A DNA stretch of 64,000 bases, from contig DASUHM010000088.1 of NCBI GenBank assembly GCA_036273515.1, positions 1-64,000 of the forward strand, given 5' to 3'. The notes beneath the pieces are model-generated. The model did no database searches and was not told the DNA's origin. It worked only from the letters and a program-made list of their open reading frames with translations. Below are positions 45,523-53,183 of the stretch, in pieces (the stretch's first letter is position 1; each line of letters starts with the position of its first letter). The position numbers and the translations under genes were made by a program. This stretch comes from Gaiellales bacterium (GTDB lineage: Bacteria; Actinomycetota; Thermoleophilia; Gaiellales; JAICJC01).

Positions 45523-45528
45523 ATCTTA
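45523..45528 (-). promoter_or_regulatory. -10 element of the small membrane gene and ppx
   Basis: TAAGAT on the minus strand, exactly 6 bases before ATG 45516. Confidence 0.65.
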
Positions 45529-45556
45529 GGCCATCTGCTAGAATCTCGGCCCTCGA

Positions 45557-45630
<74 letters not shown>

Positions 45631-45635
45631 CCTCC

Positions 45636-45661
45636 GAAGCCCCCGCAAATGCGGGGGCTTC
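45636..45661 (+). terminator. Terminator after tRNA-fMet
   Basis: GAAGCCCCCGC and GCGGGGGCTTC form a perfect 11-bp stem around AAAT, 5 bases past the tRNA. Confidence 0.85.
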
Positions 45662-45972
45662 TGCGTCGTAAAGCTCCTGCGCAACCACAGGCGGGCGAGC
45701 TCGGTGCCTCTCAAGGTTCGTTGGAGCCCAAGGGCGGACTAGCTGTACCGCTGCCCCCTCGCCGCGGGGAGCGAGCCTGATCGTGCGACGAATCGCGCTT
45801 GGACGACGGCTCTCGCTTCCCCGCGCTGGTGTGAGTATCCGTCGAAGACCCATAGCCGGCCGTCGACCGATCGCCGCGGAGGCTGTATGTCTCCTGAGTG
45901 CACCTTCCGCGATAGACGTAAGCCGCTCTGAGGGGCGCAATTCTCGGCGAAGCGCGCGCCTTCACACCCTAC
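45662..45972. other. Intergenic, start of an AT-richer patch
   Basis: 311 bases with no convincing gene. Short frames on both strands have random-looking composition. Sequence becomes visibly less GC-rich toward the right. Possibly the edge of DNA inserted beside the tRNA gene. Confidence 0.4.
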
Positions 45973-46275
45973 TCAACACGCGTCGCAGGCAGCACCTTGC
46001 GTATTCGTATTCGGGTTTGCAGTGCTGGTCTCGACGAAACCGTACGCCGCGCTCGTGTACTGATTGCCGATGAACACCAGTCGAGGATAATTGTACGCCG
46101 TCGCGCTCCATGGATCCGATGTGCCCGTGTGGTTGCTAGAGCATTTCCACCAGTGGCGCTCGGATTGTGGGAGCGTTCGTGGCACACCTGATCGGGAGTC
46201 CTAACGTAGATTCCATATTCGATAAAGCCATCCGGTTGATTGGTGTACCAGTGATGTGTGTAACGGAATGCATAG
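45973..46275 (-). pseudogene. Frameshifted remnant of a secreted-type protein
   Basis: Reading the minus strand, one frame gives YAFRYTHHWYTNQPDGFIEY, GIYVRTPDQVCHERSHN, and then the protein-like reading continues in another frame as WWKCSSNHTGTSDPWSATAY, NYPRLVFIGNQYTSAAYGF and ends NTQGAACDAC-stop. Neither half has a start codon of its own that makes sense; a one-base indel near 46150 would join them. Aromatic, Asn/Thr-rich composition is unlike neighbours. It directly follows the stop of the gene at 46276, in another frame, so it may be the lost end of that gene or of a separate one. Confidence 0.6.
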
Positions 46276-46938
46276 CTATGCTCCCGCCTGGATGGTTGCG
46301 AGTACTTTGCCGTTGCTCAGCACGATTATTTGGTCGGCGCTCGTGATCCCGTAACTCGAGAGATCGAAAATCACTGGCTGGCGGTCGGGATTCGTATCCA
46401 GAGACGTCGCGTCCTGAAGTGCGAAGTCGTACTTGTTACCTTTTAGGTCGATGACTTCGACCGTATCAGCTTCCGACGGGACAGATCCATACAACACGAA
46501 CGCGCCGTCGTTCGCAGACCCACCGTCGACGTGGAGATCGGCGATGGGGCGCTCCATGCCCTGCGGCAAGCATCCCTGGAAGCCCGAAACGTCGTTGGGC
46601 TCCGTGGTTCCCGGGTCGGCGTAGTAGGTGACATCGCATAGCGACCCGTTCGACCCGTAGTCCGCGAAAATGAACTGGCTACCGTGAGAAACCTTCGCGG
46701 TCGCGTCTATCAGGGTGCCGTCCGGAATAGGGTTCGGAATGTCGCCCACATCCGCGTAAACACTCTGCGGCAAGGGCTGATTGGATGGCTGGGCCGCGAC
46801 GGGAATGCGGCGCGCCGGAGCTTGAGGGGTCGCCGATGCGCTCCCAGATGACCCGACCAACGCGACCGCCGCAGCCAAGACCCCGCCGACCCCAATCGCG
46901 GCCACGACCACAGCCGTTCGTCGCCGTTTCCAATGCAT
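46276..46938 (-). CDS. Exported hypothetical protein, low GC
   Basis: A 220-residue protein: basic start MHWKRRR, transmembrane or signal helix (TAVVVAAIGVGGVLAAAVALVGSSGS, possible cleavage after ASA), then an Ala/Pro/Gln linker and a beta-rich domain (SQFIFADYGSNGSLCDVTYY ... FVLYGSVPSEADTVEVIDLKG ... IIVLSNGKVLATIQAGA). GGGAGGGCGTC precedes the ATG. Base composition in sample lines is near 55% GC against about 70% elsewhere, suggesting horizontal origin. No family recognised. Confidence 0.7.
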   Translation of the reverse strand: MHWKRRRTAVVVAAIGVGGVLAAAVALVGSSGSASATPQAPARRIPVAAQPSNQPLPQSVYADVGDIPNPIPDGTLIDATAKVSHGSQFIFADYGSNGSLCDVTYYADPGTTEPNDVSGFQGCLPQGMERPIADLHVDGGSANDGAFVLYGSVPSEADTVEVIDLKGNKYDFALQDATSLDTNPDRQPVIFDLSSYGITSADQIIVLSNGKVLATIQAGA

Positions 46939-47302
46939 GACGCCCTCCCGTAGAGTTCGGAAAGTCTGTCCCCGCGAAGAACACGCGGCCGACTTCGTAG
47001 CGCGAGTCTGGCGGCCCGAAGGCAACAGGTAGATTCTGTCCAGGAAACCTTACGAGCTTGACAGGGTCTGGCGCCAGATCCATGAGTTCAGAGGTGCCGA
47101 GGTGATCTCTCCGCTGCGATCGAGGAGCCTCGCCAAGGGGCGTCTTTGCGCTTTGCCCGAGCGATCACCTGAGGCGATCCGAGTTTGCTCTCCTGAGCCA
47201 TATCCGGCGCACGCGGCTCCAGCGTCGGACGTCTCTTCACCCGAAGCTTGCAGGAAAGGCCCGCATATGCAGGCCCTTTTGTTGCTGTGCGATGATCCCG
47301 CG
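46939..47302. other. Intergenic, no confident gene
   Basis: 364 bases with AT-richer sequence at first and normal GC at the right. A stem-like stretch (AAAGGCCCGC / GCAGGCCCTTTT, about 47263-47286) with a short T-run may be a degenerate terminator. No tRNA or gene seen. Confidence 0.4.
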
Positions 47303-47863
47303 ATGGTCGTCTGCTACCTGGCCCACTGCCTGCTGAACGCCAACGCCAAGGTCGACGAGGGCGCGCGCTGCGCAGGTGTCTCGATGCCCGTTCTGGCGCT
47401 GCTCCGCGAGCACGGCGCCACCATCCGGCAGATGCCGTGCCCGGAGCTCGGGTTCGGCGGCACGCACCGCTTCTGGGCGGTGCGCGAGCAGTACGACACG
47501 CCGGCCTACCGAGCACACTGCCGGCGGCTCGCGGAGCCGGTGGCGGCGCAGGTGCGGGCCGACCTCGCCGCGGGCGCCCGGGTCGTCATCATCGGCATCG
47601 ACGGCAGCCCCAGCATGGGCGTCGAGCTGACGGCCGCTGACCAGAGCTGGGGCGGCCGGCCGGACAAGCCGCGCGACGAGGACTACCCGGTGACGCCGGG
47701 CGCCGGCCTCTACACCGAGACGCTGCTCGGCCTGCTCGGCGACGCCGTCGCGTCGGTTCGGGCCGTCGGCATCGGCCAGGATCTCTTCGACTACGACGAG
47801 GAGCGCGAGCTGGCCCGGCTGGGGCGAGTCGTGGCGGGGGAGGGCGCACCCGGTGCGCGGTGA
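47303..47863 (+). CDS. TudS-related putative desulfidase-like protein
   Basis: A 186-residue protein matching the pattern of DUF523/TudS relatives: HCLLNANAKVDEGAR at the start, then IRQMPCPELGFGGTHRFWAV, EQYDTPAYRAHCRRLAEPVA and VIIGIDGSPSMGVELT. Family members use three cysteines for a 4Fe-4S cluster; here the first two (HCLLN, PCPEL) are present but the third (SPSCG) is replaced by Met, so cluster binding is doubtful. A GATGAT hexamer lies 6 bases before the ATG. Overlaps the next gene by 11 bases. Confidence 0.75.
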   Translation: MVVCYLAHCLLNANAKVDEGARCAGVSMPVLALLREHGATIRQMPCPELGFGGTHRFWAVREQYDTPAYRAHCRRLAEPVAAQVRADLAAGARVVIIGIDGSPSMGVELTAADQSWGGRPDKPRDEDYPVTPGAGLYTETLLGLLGDAVASVRAVGIGQDLFDYDEERELARLGRVVAGEGAPGAR

Positions 47864-48161
47864 CGGTCGCTCCCGGCGGGTCGCCGTCGTGCCGGACGCG
47901 TACCTGAACCCGGCCGCGGGCGCGCCCGACCGCCTGGCCGAGCTCGCCGAGGCCGGCTGGGGCGTCGTCGCGCTCCCGCAGTCGGGACTGCCGTCGGACG
48001 TCGAGACGGCGCTGCTCACAGCGACCGCCGACCAGCTCGCAGCCCTCCTCGACGACGGCTACGGGGTGGCACTGGCCGAACCGGACGACCCGGTCGCACG
48101 GCGGCTCGCCGAGCTGCTCGCGGCCAACGGCCGCCCGATCGCTGCGAGCGTGGCGTCATGA
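47853..48161 (+). CDS. Hypothetical protein between TudS-like and GFA genes
   Basis: A 102-residue protein from GTG: VAVVPDAYLNPAAGAPDRLA, WGVVALPQSGLPSDVETALL, GVALAEPDDPVARRLAELLA. Looks like a small alpha/beta (Rossmann-like) protein. Overlaps both neighbours (11 and 4 bases). No family recognised. Confidence 0.65.
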   Translation: MRGDGRSRRVAVVPDAYLNPAAGAPDRLAELAEAGWGVVALPQSGLPSDVETALLTATADQLAALLDDGYGVALAEPDDPVARRLAELLAANGRPIAASVAS

Positions 48162-48619
48162 GCGTTCGCGAAGGCGGGTGTGCGTGCGGCGCGGTGCGCT
48201 ACCGGCTGGCGTCGGATCCGCTCTTCGTCCACTGCTGCCACTGCCTGAACTGCCAGCGGCAGACCGGAAGCGCGTTCGTCATCAACCTGCTGATCGAGGC
48301 CGACCGGGTCGAGCTCCTCGCCGGCGATCCGCAGCCGGTGGACGTGCCGCGCGACGACGGCAGCGCCCAGACGATCTTCCGCTGCCCCGCCTGCCAGGTC
48401 GCCGTCTTCAGCACGTACACCCGGCCGGAGATCCGGTTCGTCCGCGGCGGGACGCTCGACGAGCCTGCGAGCGTCACGCCGGATGTCCACATCTTCACCC
48501 GCTCCAGGCTGCCGTGGGTCGAGGTCCCCGCCTCTCAGCCCGCGTTCGAGGTCTACTACGACCAGCGCGCGCTCTGGCCGGCGGCGAGCCAGGAGCGGCT
48601 CGCTAGACTGATCGCATGA
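48158..48619 (+). CDS. GFA/CENP-V-type zinc protein
   Basis: A 153-residue protein of the glutathione-dependent formaldehyde-activating family fold. Zinc ligands: GGCACGAVRY at 7-16, CCHCLNCQRQTGSAF near 26-40, and FRCPACQVAVFS near 73. Substrate unknown; many family members are not formaldehyde enzymes. Its last codons overlap a TAGACT promoter hexamer and the ATG of the proline-rich leader ORF (ATGA). Confidence 0.9.
   Translation: MSVREGGCACGAVRYRLASDPLFVHCCHCLNCQRQTGSAFVINLLIEADRVELLAGDPQPVDVPRDDGSAQTIFRCPACQVAVFSTYTRPEIRFVRGGTLDEPASVTPDVHIFTRSRLPWVEVPASQPAFEVYYDQRALWPAASQERLARLIA
48604..48609 (+). promoter_or_regulatory. -10 element of the proS leader ORF
   Basis: TAGACT, inside the end of the GFA gene, lies exactly 6 bases before ATG 48616. 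By the leaderless pattern used across the window, transcription would begin at that A. Confidence 0.65.
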
Positions 48620-48702
48620 CGATCGAGCACCGCTGCACGAGCACCCTGCGGCCGACCCCGGCCGTCGCTCCGCTGCCTCCGCTCGTGCCCGTCCCGGCGT
48701 AG
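48616..48702 (+). CDS. Proline-rich leader peptide upstream of proS
   Basis: A 28-codon ORF, MTIEHRCTSTLRPTPAVAPL followed by PPLVPVPA and TAG. Seven of the last 16 codons are Pro, including a Pro-Pro pair. It starts at a predicted leaderless promoter, ends 75 bases before the prolyl-tRNA synthetase start, and overlaps the GFA stop (ATGA). A leader peptide rich in the cognate amino acid is the classic sign of ribosome-mediated attenuation: low charged tRNA-Pro would stall the ribosome here and raise proS expression. Too short for standard gene calling. The role is inferred. Confidence 0.6.
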   Translation: MTIEHRCTSTLRPTPAVAPLPPLVPVPA

Positions 48703-48772
48703 GCGCTTCCGCCGCCCTCGGCCCGAAGCGCCGCGACCAGCTCCCACCGCCGGTTCACGTCCGTCAAGGAGG
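48676..48772 (+). promoter_or_regulatory. Candidate attenuator / RBS-sequestering leader
   Basis: CCTCC at 48676-48680 covers the Pro-Pro codon pair and is complementary to the proS Shine-Dalgarno GGAGG at 48768-48772. A separate hairpin GGCGCTTC (48702-48709) / GAAGCGCC (48725-48732) begins at the leader stop codon. A ribosome stalled on the Pro codons would cover CCTCC and free the proS ribosome site. Pairing is inferred from complementarity only. Confidence 0.4.
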
Positions 48773-48777
48773 TCGTC

Positions 48778-50217
48778 ATGAGTGCCGTCCGTCTTTCTTC
48801 GCAATCGCAGGACTTTCCCGCCTGGTACGGCCAGGTCGTGCGTCGCGCCGGCCTGGCCGAGAACTCGGCAGTGCGCGGGGCGATGGTCATCAAGCCGTAC
48901 GGCTACGCCATCTGGGAGGCGATCCAGCGCGCCCTCGACGACCGCATCAAGGCGACCGGGCACGAGAACGTCTACTTCCCCGTGCTCGTGCCCGCGTCCG
49001 TGCTCGCCCAGGAGTCCGACCTCATCGAGGGCTTCGCGCCCGAGGTCGCGCTCGTCACCCGGGCCGGGGGGAAGGAGCTCGACGAGCCGCTCGCGATCCG
49101 GCCCACGTCCGAGGCGATGATCTGGGCCGCGTACGGCCGCTGGATGGAGTCCTACCGCGACCTGCCGCTGCTCTACAACCAGTGGGCGAACGTCGTCCGC
49201 TGGGAGCTGCGGCCACGGATCCTGCTGCGCACGAGCGAGTTCCTGTGGCAGGAGGGCCACACCGCCCACGAGACCGAGCACGAGGCGGTCGCCGAGGTGC
49301 TGACGGTGCTGCACGACGTCTACGCGGACGTCGTCGAGAACGTCCTCGCGATGCCGGTGCTGCCCGGGCGTAAGAGCCCGAGCGAGCGTTTCCCTGGCGC
49401 GGAAGAGACGTACACCCTCGAGGCGCTGATGCGCGATGGGAAGGCGCTCCAGGCGGCCACGTCCCACTACCTCGGGCAGGGCTTCGCCCGCGCGTTCGGC
49501 GTCACGTTCACCGGTCGGGACGGGACCGAGCAGCACCCCTACGCCACCTCGTGGGGGGCGGGCACGCGCCTCGTCGGCGGCGTCGTCATGGCCCACGGCG
49601 ACGACGCCGGCCTGCGCCTGCCACCCGCCGTCGCGCCGCATCAGGTGGTGATCGTGCCGATCGTCCGCGACCATGACCGCTCGCAGGTGCTCGCCGCTGC
49701 CGGCGCGCTCGCGGACGACCTGCGCGCCGCCGGTCTGCGCGTCCGCCTCGACGACCGCGACGAGCATCGCCCCGGCTTCAAGTTCCACGAGTGGGAGCTT
49801 CGGGGCGTGCCCTGCCGGGTCGAGATCGGCGGCCGCGACCTCGCCGCCGGCACCGTCGCCGTCGCCCGCCGCGACACGGGGGCGAAGGCCGCGGTCGCGC
49901 TCGGGGCGCTCGCCGCCGAGCTGCCGGCGCTGCTCAGCGACATCCAGGCGGCGATGCTCGCCGCGGCCCGCGCCGAGCAGGAGCGGCGGACGGCCGCGCC
50001 CGGCGCCTACGCCGAGATGACCGCCTACCTGCGCGAGGCGGGCGGCTTCGCCCGCGCCGGCTGGTGCGGCGGCGAGGAGTGCGAGGCCCGCGTCAAGGCC
50101 GACAGCGCGGCCACGATCCGGTGCCTCCCGCACGGGGAGAGCCCCGCGGCGTGCGACCGCTGCATCGTCTGTGGCCGGCCGTCCGAGGCGATCGCCGTCT
50201 GGGCCCAGGCGTACTGA
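48778..50217 (+). CDS. proS: Prolyl-tRNA synthetase, archaeal/eukaryotic-type (ProS type 3)
   Basis: Charges tRNA-Pro. At 479 residues it is the short form lacking the editing domain insertion of E. coli-type ProS. Class II motif 2 RWELRPRILLRTSEFLWQEGHTAH near 140-163, motif 3 region ATSWGAGTRLVGGVVMAHGD, anticodon domain VVIVPIVRD, and the C-terminal zinc-like domain CGGEECEARVK ... CDRCIVCGRP ending in Ala-Tyr, all typical of type 3. ATG after AAGGAGG. Preceded by a proline-rich leader ORF. Confidence 0.97.
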   Translation: MSAVRLSSQSQDFPAWYGQVVRRAGLAENSAVRGAMVIKPYGYAIWEAIQRALDDRIKATGHENVYFPVLVPASVLAQESDLIEGFAPEVALVTRAGGKELDEPLAIRPTSEAMIWAAYGRWMESYRDLPLLYNQWANVVRWELRPRILLRTSEFLWQEGHTAHETEHEAVAEVLTVLHDVYADVVENVLAMPVLPGRKSPSERFPGAEETYTLEALMRDGKALQAATSHYLGQGFARAFGVTFTGRDGTEQHPYATSWGAGTRLVGGVVMAHGDDAGLRLPPAVAPHQVVIVPIVRDHDRSQVLAAAGALADDLRAAGLRVRLDDRDEHRPGFKFHEWELRGVPCRVEIGGRDLAAGTVAVARRDTGAKAAVALGALAAELPALLSDIQAAMLAAARAEQERRTAAPGAYAEMTAYLREAGGFARAGWCGGEECEARVKADSAATIRCLPHGESPAACDRCIVCGRPSEAIAVWAQAY

Positions 50218-50276
50218 TCGCGGCACCTTCGCCGCTCGTGCGCGAGCAACGGCCCCGATCAGGGTGCTCGAGTCAA

Positions 50277-51273
50277 ATGGGCAGCGCGGATGTTGACTTT
50301 CGGGCGTTGTTCGAGGCTGCGCCGGGGTTGTTCCTGGTGCTGGACCCCGAGCTACGGATCGTCGCCGTGAGCGACGCCGAACGAGTTCCTGTCGCGGATG
50401 AGCCACGAGCTGCGCACGCCGCTCGCCGCGATCCTCGGCTTCAGCGAGCTTCTGGCGACGCGCGACCTGGGCGAGAAGCCGGACGAGTGGGGGCGGATGA
50501 TCCACGTCGCCGGCAAGCACCTGCTGACGCTCGTCGACGAGATCATGGATCTCTCCCGGATCGAGGCCGGCACCGTCGGCATCTCGACCGAGGCCGTCTC
50601 GCTGCGCCCGCTGGTCGAGGAGGCGTTCCAGCTCATGCGGCCCGTCGCCGCAGGACACGCATCACCCTGTTCGAGCCGGTGTTCATGGAGGCGACGGGGG
50701 CGGTCTACGTCCTCGCCGACCGGCGGCGGCTGACACCGGTCGTGATCAGCCTGATCTCGAACGCGATCAAGTGCAACCGCCATCGCGGCACGGTCACCGT
50801 CGAGGCGGAGGAGGCCGACGGCCGCATCCGCCTGTCGGCTGCGGACACCGGAGCGGGGATCGATCCCGACCAGCTGCCGCGCCTCTTCACGCCGTTCGAC
50901 CGGCTCGACACGGCCGCGTCGGGAATCGACGGCACGGGGCTCGGGCTGGCGCGTTCCCGCCGCCTGGTCGAGGACGACCTGCTGGGTCGAGCTCGAGATC
51001 GCCCGGCCGGCCGTCCTCGACGCGGGAATACGCCTTTGTTCCTCGACCTGCACCTGCCGGACATCACCGGCGTCGACGTCCTCGCCGCGCTCCGCCGCCA
51101 CCGGCGACCGGCCGATCCCGGTCGTGATCCTGACCGCCGACGCGACTCGCCGGGAGATGGAGAAGCTGAAGCGGCTGGGCGCCCGGTCGTACGAGACGAA
51201 CCCGATCGGCATGCGCCGCCTGCTCGAGCTCGTCGACGAGCATGCCCCTGTCGACGAACGCGTCCCCGGCTGA
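50277..51273 (+). pseudogene. Decayed PAS-histidine kinase-receiver hybrid
   Basis: Pieces of one hybrid sensor kinase occur in order but in changing frames: PAS-like DVDFRALFEAAPGLFLVLDP from ATG 50277; a deletion joins it to NEFLSRMSHELRTPLAAILGF (H box) near 50380-50640; then, in another frame, LISNAIKCNRHRGTVTVE (N box), DTGAGIDPDQLPRLFTPFD (G1) and GTGLGLA (G2) to about 50960; then LFLDLHLPDITGVDVLAALR (receiver acceptor Asp) near 51030-51100; and finally PIPVVILTADATRREMEKLK to the TGA at 51273. At least three frameshifts and one internal deletion make it non-functional. Confidence 0.9.
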
Positions 51274-51374
51274 TCCCTCAATCTCGAGTTGAGATTGACT
51301 CTCTGATCCGTGCCGCATCGTGTAGGAACAAGGTCCCCGAGCGCGAAACGCACGGGGACCACGAGGAGGAACGG

Positions 51375-51797
51375 ATGAGCACAGCCAGTCCCACACCACC
51401 CGCTCCGCGACCGGCGCCGGCGCAGCCCGCCCGTGCCGACGGCCCCTCCCGGCATGCCGTCTGGCGCGCGCTCTTCTTCCTGCTCGTTCTCGTCCTCGTC
51501 CTGATCACGGTCTGGCACGTCGCCGACCAGATCACGAAGCGCCACGCCGAGGAGTCATTCGCGAGCGGCCAGGTGAGCCTGCAGGTTGCCAGGCTCGAGA
51601 GCCGCACGCGCCTGGCCGAGGCCCGCGCCCGGCTCGCCGCGGCCGAGGCGACCCGTGACTCCGCGGTCGCGACCGCCGGCATCGCCGCTGCACGCTCGCT
51701 GGAGGGGTCGGGGTCGAAGCGGATCCAGGAGATCTTCGCCGCGATCACGGATGCGATCTCGCGGGCGGGCACGGGCTCGTCCTCGACGACGCCATAG
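51375..51797 (+). CDS. Single-pass membrane protein with coiled coil
   Basis: A 140-residue protein: Pro/Ala-rich cytoplasmic lead, one helix (ALFFLLVLVLVLITVWHVA), then a helical Arg/Ala/Glu-rich part (VARLESRTRLAEARARLAAAE) and a Ser/Thr tail. GAGGAGGAACGG precedes the ATG. No family recognised; it follows the kinase pseudogene but has intact coding. Confidence 0.7.
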   Translation: MSTASPTPPAPRPAPAQPARADGPSRHAVWRALFFLLVLVLVLITVWHVADQITKRHAEESFASGQVSLQVARLESRTRLAEARARLAAAEATRDSAVATAGIAAARSLEGSGSKRIQEIFAAITDAISRAGTGSSSTTP

Positions 51798-51807
51798 GCG
51801 AGGGCGG

Positions 51808-52059
51808 TCAGGCGCGCTTGGCGTGGCTGCCGATCGCCTCGGCCACCATCGCGTGGCAGTCGGGGCTGAAGGCGGCCGCGAGCCGGCGGGCGGCGTCGAA
51901 CACGTCCTGCTCGGCCGTCTCGGCGCCGTAGATCTCGAAGGCGGCCACGATGCCGCCGTGCATCCGCACCATGTCGTGCTCGACCGCGCCGCGGACGATC
52001 CGGCGCACCAGGGCGGCAGGGGAGAACTCGAACTCGATCAGGCGGCGGGGCACGGGCAT
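51808..52059 (-). CDS. Small hypothetical protein
   Basis: Eighty-three residues: VPRRLIEFEFSPAALVRRIV, MHGGIVAAFEIYGAETAEQD, AARRLAAAFSPDCHAMVAEA. Soluble, mixed helix and strand; GGAGAG precedes the ATG. Convergent with the membrane-protein gene. No family recognised. Confidence 0.55.
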   Translation of the reverse strand: MPVPRRLIEFEFSPAALVRRIVRGAVEHDMVRMHGGIVAAFEIYGAETAEQDVFDAARRLAAAFSPDCHAMVAEAIGSHAKRA

Positions 52060-52511
52060 CTCTCCATGGATCGGCGTCGGCGCAGTCCGAGCCCATCCCG
52101 CCCGCCGTGAGCCGCCCTCCTCGAAAACGGCGACCCGGCATGCCCCGGATGGTGCCCCGGATGGGCGTTTTCCCCCATTGCCCGCGGCCGGCCGGCTGCT
52201 CTACGTTTGTCGTACCGTCTGAAGGCCGACCCTCAGCGGCCGGGCGGAATCGGAGATCGAAGGCCGCCGGAGGCCGACCACCCCCCGGCGGCCTTCCGCG
52301 TTCCGGGGTGATTCCCGGCCGGCATACCCGTCGACCAACGCGGTAGTTGTGCGGCCGCGACGGCGGGGTTAGCGTCCCGGTTGGGCGTCGTCGGGCTCTT
52401 CCTCTCCTGAAGCTGGCTGCTGCCTCGCCGACGCGCCTCTGGGGAAGGATGGGAGGCCGTCGTTCGTCCACCCACACGCGGGCGCCGGCGGCCTCCCAGC
52501 CGCCCCGGCCG
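52060..52511. other. Intergenic region with a strong hairpin
   Basis: 452 bases without a supportable gene. GAAGGCCGCCGG (52259-52270) and CCGGCGGCCTTC (52285-52296) form a perfect 12-bp stem with a 14-base loop. It could be a terminator or part of a small RNA. The rest is GC-rich with no clear promoter. I compared it with the common riboswitch cores I know and found no match. Confidence 0.5.
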
Positions 52512-52778
52512 TCAGGGGCCGGTGGCGGCGTCGGCGATGTCGCGCGCCGCCTCCGCGACGGCGTCCGGGCCGCCCTCGATCTCGAGCTCGCGGGCGCCCA
52601 TGATGCGCACCCCGGTCGGGGTGCGGCCGCGGTCGTCGGCCAGGTTCTGGTAGGCGGCGGCCGCCAGGGAGGCTGCCAGCCGGCGATCCTCCGACACGGC
52701 GACCGCGACCCACCGCCGGCCTCCCGAATATCGCACCTGGACGTAGAAGTCCTCGGTCACACGCCGCCCGTCCTTCAC
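52512..52778 (-). CDS. Small hypothetical protein
   Basis: Eighty-eight residues from GTG 52778: VKDGRRVTEDFYVQVRYSGG, RRWVAVAVSEDRRLAASLAA, then VRIMGARELEIEGGPDAVAE. Beta strands followed by a helix. The start is uncertain because upstream in-frame sequence is open and no good ribosome site is seen. No family recognised. Confidence 0.5.
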   Translation of the reverse strand: MKDGRRVTEDFYVQVRYSGGRRWVAVAVSEDRRLAASLAAAAYQNLADDRGRTPTGVRIMGARELEIEGGPDAVAEAARDIADAATGP

Positions 52779-52847
52779 GAGCCGTCCGTGGCCCGCACGC
52801 CCAGCGTAGACCCGCGGGTGGGCGTGGGCAACCTGCGCATCCGGGGC

Positions 52848-52853
52848 TAGGGT
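52848..52853 (+). promoter_or_regulatory. -10 element, leaderless
   Basis: TAGGGT exactly 6 bases before ATG 52860. Confidence 0.65.
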
Positions 52854-52859
52854 TCGGGT

Positions 52860-53174
52860 ATGGCGAAGCAGAGGCGCCGCCGCGGGCGGGCGTTCGCGAT
52901 CGGCGCGGCCTTCCTGGTCGTCGAGGCCATCGGGCTGCGGCGCAAGACCGGGCGGATGGCCGGCACGGTCGTCGTCCGCTGCCGCGCCGGCCACCTCTTC
53001 ACGACCATCTGGATTCCCGGCGTGTCGCTCAAGTCGGTGCGGCTGGGGTGGTGGCGGTTCCAGCGCTGCCCGGTCGGCCGCCACTGGACGCTGGTCACGC
53101 CGGTGCGCGAGTCCGAGCTCGGCGAATCCGACCGCGCCGTCGCCCACCAGGTTCACGACGCCCGCGTCCCCTGA
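52860..53174 (+). CDS. Actinobacterial conserved-type small protein
   Basis: A 104-residue protein with a basic start (AKQRRRRGRAF) and the block RCRAGHLFTTIWIPGVSLKSVRLGWWRFQRCPVGRHWTLVTPV, a pattern I recall from many uncharacterised actinobacterial proteins. Two Cys-x-x/His groups (RCRAGH, RCPVGRHW) could bind zinc. Ends ...VHDARVP. Leaderless start. Confidence 0.72.
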   Translation: MAKQRRRRGRAFAIGAAFLVVEAIGLRRKTGRMAGTVVVRCRAGHLFTTIWIPGVSLKSVRLGWWRFQRCPVGRHWTLVTPVRESELGESDRAVAHQVHDARVP

Positions 53175-53183
53175 TCCGGGCGC

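Noticed and set aside
47088-47300. tRNA-like sequence before the TudS-like gene
   Set aside because: A T-arm-like stretch and a terminator-like stem are present but no acceptor or anticodon arms can be formed.
47853-48161. Toxin-antitoxin pair for the small overlapping genes at 47853 and 21452
   Set aside because: Neither product nor its neighbour shows a toxin or antitoxin fold; overlap alone is common here.
48616-48777. T-box riboswitch ahead of proS
   Set aside because: The leader is too short and I see no T-box antiterminator sequence or specifier stem; the Pro-rich ORF explains the region better.
52060-52511. Riboswitch in the 450-base gap
   Set aside because: Only a strong hairpin is visible; no match to the conserved cores of common riboswitches that I can recall.
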